From NCBI GenBank assembly GCA_030599435.1, contig JAUVNZ010000043.1:1-9283 (forward strand): a DNA stretch of 9,283 nt. The letters are read 5' to 3'. The position numbers were made by a program, and so were the translations under genes. Under the pieces are notes generated by a model, which saw only the letters and a program-made list of their open reading frames with translations, did no database searches and was not told the DNA's origin. Source of the DNA: Gammaproteobacteria bacterium. GTDB taxonomy: Bacteria > Pseudomonadota > Gammaproteobacteria > SZUA-152. Positions 5,270 through 9,283 of this stretch are shown here, piece by piece (the first letter of the stretch is position 1; each line of letters opens with the position of its first letter).

Positions 5270-8200
5270 ATGAGCTATTCCTTCACTGAAAAGAAACGTA
5301 TTCGTAAGGTTTTCGGTAAGTTTCCTAAAGTCATGGACATACCATACTTGCTGGAAATCCAGCTTGCATCCTATCGCAAGTTTCTTCAAACGGGTGTGCC
5401 GTTAGAAGAGCGTGGCGAATATGGGTTGCATGGCGCCCTGAAAAGTGTGCTGCCAATAGTCAGTTACTCAGGAAGCGCGGGCCTTGATTACGTGGATTAT
5501 CGATTAGGTACCCCCACCTTTAATGTGAAGGAATGCCAAACGCGTGGCATGACTTATGCTGCGCCTTTGCGCGTTACCGTCAACCTGATTATTTATGATA
5601 AGGATTCCAAAAAGAGTCCTAAGCCTGTTAAGGAAATTAAAGAACAGGAAATCTATATGGGTGAAATTCCCCTGATGACGGACAATGGAACGTTTGTCAT
5701 TAATGGTACTGAACGAGTCATCGTTTCCCAGTTGCATCGTTCACCAGGTGTATTCTTTGATCATGATAAAGGTAAAACTCATAGTTCGGGTAAGCTGCTC
5801 TATCATGCACAGGTTATTCCTTACCGTGGCTCCTGGCTGGATTTTGAATTCGATCCAAAAGACAACGTATTTGTTCGTATTGATCGCCGTCGTAAATTAC
5901 CAGCGACGGTTATTCTGCATGCCCTGGGTTACAGTGATGAAGAAATCCTTGAAATGTTTTTTGATAATGACCACTACACGCTGGGCAAAGAAGAAGCCAA
6001 GCTTAAGTTAGTGCCCGAACGTCTGCGTGGTGACACTGCAGCTTACGATATCAAGGTTAAAGGTTCCGTTATCGTTGAAAAGGGTAAACGTATTACTGCG
6101 CGTCATATCAAACAGCTTGAAAAAGCGGGCACCAAAACATTGCCCGTACCATTTGAGTACCTGGTAGAGAAGGCTCTTGCCAAGCCTGTGGTCGACAAAG
6201 ATACCGGTGAAGTGATTGCCAATACCAATGAAGTCATTACAGAAGAGCTTTTAGAGAAATTTGTTGAAGCGGGCGTCAAAGAGATCGAGACAGTTTTCAC
6301 TAACGATCTTGATCGCGGACCGTTTATTGCGAACACACTGCGACTGGATCCTTCAAGTAATGATTTTGAAGCCAAGGTAGAACTTTATCGCATGATGCGC
6401 CCAGGTGAGCCACCTACCAAGGATGCGGCTGATACCTTGTTTAATAACATGTTCTTTAACCCGGATCGTTATGATCTTTCGGGCGTGGGACGCATGAAAT
6501 TTAATCGACGTCTGGGTCGTGCCGAGAATACCGGTGACGGTGTGCTCAGCAAAGAAGATATTGTTGATGTGTTAAAAATGCTTGTCGATATTCGTAATGG
6601 TAACGGTGTGGTAGATGATATCGATCATCTCGGTAACCGTCGTGTACGTTCTGTTGGCGAGATGGCAGAAAACCAGTTCCGCGTTGGTTTGGTGCGTGTT
6701 GAGCGTGCGGTGAAAGAACGTCTGAGTATCGCAGAAAGTGAAGGTTTGATGCCTCAGGATTTAATTAACGCCAAACCTGTGTCTGCAGCCATTAAGGAAT
6801 TTTTTGGTAGCTCACAGTTGTCGCAGTTTATGGATCAGAACAATCCGCTGTCGGAAGTTACACACAAACGTCGTGTTTCTGCTTTGGGCCCGGGCGGCCT
6901 GACTCGTGAGCGTGCTGGTTTTGAGGTGCGTGACGTGCATCCGACACACTACGGTCGTGTCTGTCCTATAGAAACACCTGAAGGACCAAACATTGGTCTG
7001 ATTAACTCATTGGCCGTGTACGCGCGTACCAATGCTTACGGTTTCCTGGAAACCCCTTACCGCAAGGTGCTTAAGGGCAAAGTGACCGGTGATATTGAAT
7101 ACCTGTCTGCTATTGAAGAAGGCCAGTACGTAATCGCACAGGCCAATATTACCCTTGATAAAAAGGGTAAGTTAGTTGATGAAATGGTGGCTGCCCGTCA
7201 TCTGAATGAAACCACCATGTCTTTTCCGGACCGTGTGGATTACATTGATGTGTCCCCACGTCAGATTGTGTCTGTAGCGGCGGCATTAATTCCATTCCTG
7301 GAACACGATGATGCTAACCGCGCGTTAATGGGTTCGAACATGCAACGTCAGGCAGTGCCGACTTTGCGTGCTGACAAACCTTTGGTCGGTACTGGTATAG
7401 AACGAACTGTAGCGATTGATTCTGGCGTAACTGTTGTGGCCACGCGTAGTGGCGTAGTGGATAATGTTGATGCTGGCCGTATTGTTGTACGCGTTAGTGA
7501 TGATGAAACAGCTGCGGGTGAGTCTGGTGTCGATATTTATAACTTAACCAAGTACACCCGTTCCAATCAGAATACCTGCATCAATCAGAAACCTTTGGTG
7601 AATCCGGGTGACGTAGTGGCTCGTGGTGATGTGCTGGCTGATGGGCCTAGCACTGACATAGGTGAACTGGCGCTTGGTCAGAATATGCTCGTTGCCTTTA
7701 TGCCCTGGAATGGTTACAACTTCGAGGATTCCATTCTTATCTCCGAGCGCGTGGTAAAAGAAGATAGATTCACTACCATTCATATCGAAGAAATGACCTG
7801 CATGGCGCGAGATACCAAGCTGGGTTCAGAAGAAGTCACCAGCGATATTCCTAATGTCGGTGAAAGTGCCTTATCAAAACTGGATGAGTCTGGTGTTGTT
7901 TACGTGGGCGCTGAAGTGAAACCTGGCGATATCCTCGTAGGTAAGGTAACGCCGAAGGGTGAAACCCAACTCACACCGGAAGAAAAACTACTGCGTGCCA
8001 TTTTTGGTGAAAAAGCCTCCGATGTTAAAGATACCTCGTTACGCGTACCTTCAGGTATGGACGGCGTGGTTATCGATGTGCGCGTATTTACTCGTGATGG
8101 TGTGGATAAAGATTCCCGCGCATTGCAAGTTGAAGAATCTGATCTTGCTGCGGTTAAAAAGGATGTTCGTGATGTGTTCCGCATTCAGGAAGACGATATC

Positions 8201-9283
8201 TATCAACGTGCTGAGAAGTTATTGACAGGTAAACAGGCTGACGGTGGTCCTAACAAGCTGAAAGCAGGTTCCAAAATTACTGCGGCTTATCTGGCTGAAG
8301 TTGAAAAAGAGAAATGGTTTGAAATCCGTTTACGCAATGATAGCGCCAACACTCAGTTAGAAAAACTGGCTGAGCAGCTCAAACGTCATCGCGACGATAT
8401 GGATGCCCGTTACGAAGAGCAGCGTCTCAAGATTACATCAGGCGATGATCTAGCTCCTGGCGTGTTAAAGATGGTCAAGGTGTACATGGCGGTTAAACGT
8501 CGTATACAACCAGGCGACAAAATGGCAGGACGTCACGGTAATAAAGGCGTTATCTCCATGATTGTGCCGGTAGAAGACATGCCGCACACACCGGAAGGTA
8601 CGCCAGTTGATATCGTTCTTAACCCATTGGGTGTGCCATCACGTATGAACGTGGGTCAGGTGCTGGAAACGCATTTGGGTTGGGCTGCACGTGGACTGGG
8701 ATTGAAGCTGGGTAAAATGCTGGATAATAACGGCAAGGTCACCAGTATTCGAAAATACCTCGATGAAATCTATAACGGTGGAGTTGGTGAAAAGGTTGAT
8801 CTGAAATCACTCAACGATGACGAAATTCTCGAAATGAGTCACAACCTGCGTGGTGGTGTACCCATGGCGACGCCAGTATTTGATGGTGTCGAAGAAGATG
8901 AAATTCGTCGCATGTTAACGCTGGCTGATTTGCCAGACTCAGGACAGACGCGACTCGTTGATGGGCGTACGGGCGACCTGTTTGATCGTCCAGTCACCGT
9001 GGGTTACATGTACATGCTCAAACTCAATCATCTGGTTGATGACAAAATGCATGCGCGTTCTACGGGCCCATATAGCCTGGTTACTCAGCAACCGTTGGGT
9101 GGTAAGGCGCAATTCGGTGGTCAGCGATTTGGTGAAATGGAGGTCTGGGCGCTTGAAGCATATGGCGCTTCTTATACATTGCAGGAAATGCTGACAGTGA
9201 AGTCGGATGATGTGCAGGGTCGTACCAAAATGTACAAGAACATCGTAGATGGCGACTATCGCATGGAGGCCGGCATGCCCGAA
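5270..9283 (+). CDS. rpoB: DNA-directed RNA polymerase subunit beta, 3' truncated by window edge
   Basis: The beta subunit forms half of the RNA polymerase active-site cleft. ATG at 5270 follows GAGGA (5259-5263) by 6 nt; 1338 codons are open to the window end, and by comparison with E. coli about 21 residues (SFNVL...IELE-type tail) are missing. Opening [13 protein letters not shown] is typical. Motifs: protrusion/lobe region with [20 protein letters not shown]; rifampicin-binding region [16 protein letters not shown] beginning at residue 513 (E. coli 507), with the usual Q, D, H and S residues; [27 protein letters not shown] with E819 and D820 (E. coli E813, D814); [12 protein letters not shown] with K1084 and K1092 (E. 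coli K1065, K1073); and the C-terminal [24 protein letters not shown] clamp segment. No frameshift or insertion is seen. rpoC is expected just downstream. Confidence 0.98.
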   Translation, partial: MSYSFTEKKRIRKVFGKFPKVMDIPYLLEIQLASYRKFLQTGVPLEERGEYGLHGALKSVLPIVSYSGSAGLDYVDYRLGTPTFNVKECQTRGMTYAAPLRVTVNLIIYDKDSKKSPKPVKEIKEQEIYMGEIPLMTDNGTFVINGTERVIVSQLHRSPGVFFDHDKGKTHSSGKLLYHAQVIPYRGSWLDFEFDPKDNVFVRIDRRRKLPATVILHALGYSDEEILEMFFDNDHYTLGKEEAKLKLVPERLRGDTAAYDIKVKGSVIVEKGKRITARHIKQLEKAGTKTLPVPFEYLVEKALAKPVVDKDTGEVIANTNEVITEELLEKFVEAGVKEIETVFTNDLDRGPFIANTLRLDPSSNDFEAKVELYRMMRPGEPPTKDAADTLFNNMFFNPDRYDLSGVGRMKFNRRLGRAENTGDGVLSKEDIVDVLKMLVDIRNGNGVVDDIDHLGNRRVRSVGEMAENQFRVGLVRVERAVKERLSIAESEGLMPQDLINAKPVSAAIKEFFGSSQLSQFMDQNNPLSEVTHKRRVSALGPGGLTRERAGFEVRDVHPTHYGRVCPIETPEGPNIGLINSLAVYARTNAYGFLETPYRKVLKGKVTGDIEYLSAIEEGQYVIAQANITLDKKGKLVDEMVAARHLNETTMSFPDRVDYIDVSPRQIVSVAAALIPFLEHDDANRALMGSNMQRQAVPTLRADKPLVGTGIERTVAIDSGVTVVATRSGVVDNVDAGRIVVRVSDDETAAGESGVDIYNLTKYTRSNQNTCINQKPLVNPGDVVARGDVLADGPSTDIGELALGQNMLVAFMPWNGYNFEDSILISERVVKEDRFTTIHIEEMTCMARDTKLGSEEVTSDIPNVGESALSKLDESGVVYVGAEVKPGDILVGKVTPKGETQLTPEEKLLRAIFGEKASDVKDTSLRVPSGMDGVVIDVRVFTRDGVDKDSRALQVEESDLAAVKKDVRDVFRIQEDDIYQRAEKLLTGKQADGGPNKLKAGSKITAAYLAEVEKEKWFEIRLRNDSANTQLEKLAEQLKRHRDDMDARYEEQRLKITSGDDLAPGVLKMVKVYMAVKRRIQPGDKMAGRHGNKGVISMIVPVEDMPHTPEGTPVDIVLNPLGVPSRMNVGQVLETHLGWAARGLGLKLGKMLDNNGKVTSIRKYLDEIYNGGVGEKVDLKSLNDDEILEMSHNLRGGVPMATPVFDGVEEDEIRRMLTLADLPDSGQTRLVDGRTGDLFDRPVTVGYMYMLKLNHLVDDKMHARSTGPYSLVTQQPLGGKAQFGGQRFGEMEVWALEAYGASYTLQEMLTVKSDDVQGRTKMYKNIVDGDYRMEAGMPE

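Noticed and set aside
5685..6011. Plus-strand 108-codon frame within rpoB
   Set aside because: It is wholly inside the conserved beta-subunit frame and is a shadow.

Overview
The window is a core housekeeping locus, all genes on the + strand: tuf (5' truncated) - tRNA-Trp - secE - nusG - rplK - rplA - rplJ - rplL - rpoB (3' truncated). It holds no mobile element, CRISPR array, phage gene or accessory cargo. Every long open frame that is not one of these genes lies antisense to, or out of frame with, a conserved gene.

The protein sequences (EF-Tu with an NKAD G4 motif and a C-terminal KIIE, a 126-residue L7/L12, and a beta subunit close to the enterobacterial and pseudomonad type) point to a gammaproteobacterium. 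The order tuf-trnW-secE-nusG fits a non-enteric lineage such as the Pseudomonas/Cellvibrio/Oceanospirillum side better than Escherichia. A hand count of sample lines gives roughly 42-52% G+C, with tuf richer than the ribosomal protein genes. I cannot name a genus.

Layout: 1-1119 EF-Tu; 1156-1192 terminator-like hairpin; 1197-1234 a second inverted repeat with a weak promoter candidate; 1269-1344 tRNA-Trp(CCA) with encoded CCA; 1463-1804 SecE (TTG start) behind a repeat-rich leader; 1825-1865 hairpin; 1884-2417 NusG; 2469-2493 L1-binding operator; 2509-3657 L11 and L1, 3 nt apart; 3658-4004 a 347-nt leader with two AU-rich hairpins and an L10-type autoregulatory leader; 4005-4532 L10 (GTG start); 4652-5032 L7/L12; 5033-5269 spacer with a long hairpin corresponding to the enterobacterial rplL-rpoB attenuator/RNase III site; 5270-9283 RNA polymerase beta, about 21 residues short of its expected end.

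The genes join translation elongation (EF-Tu, the L11/L10/L12 stalk, L1), transcription (NusG, RpoB) and protein export (SecE). Known logic for such loci is that L1 represses rplK-rplA and L10-L12 represses rplJ-rplL through mRNA structures, while an attenuator between rplL and rpoB sets polymerase output below ribosomal protein output. Each of these three control points has a visible candidate structure here. I found no previously undescribed system. The points most worth checking are RNA structures in the gaps: the extra hairpins before the L10 leader, the competing hairpins ahead of nusG, the repeat-flanked TTG start of secE, and the weak U-tract of the rplL-rpoB attenuator.
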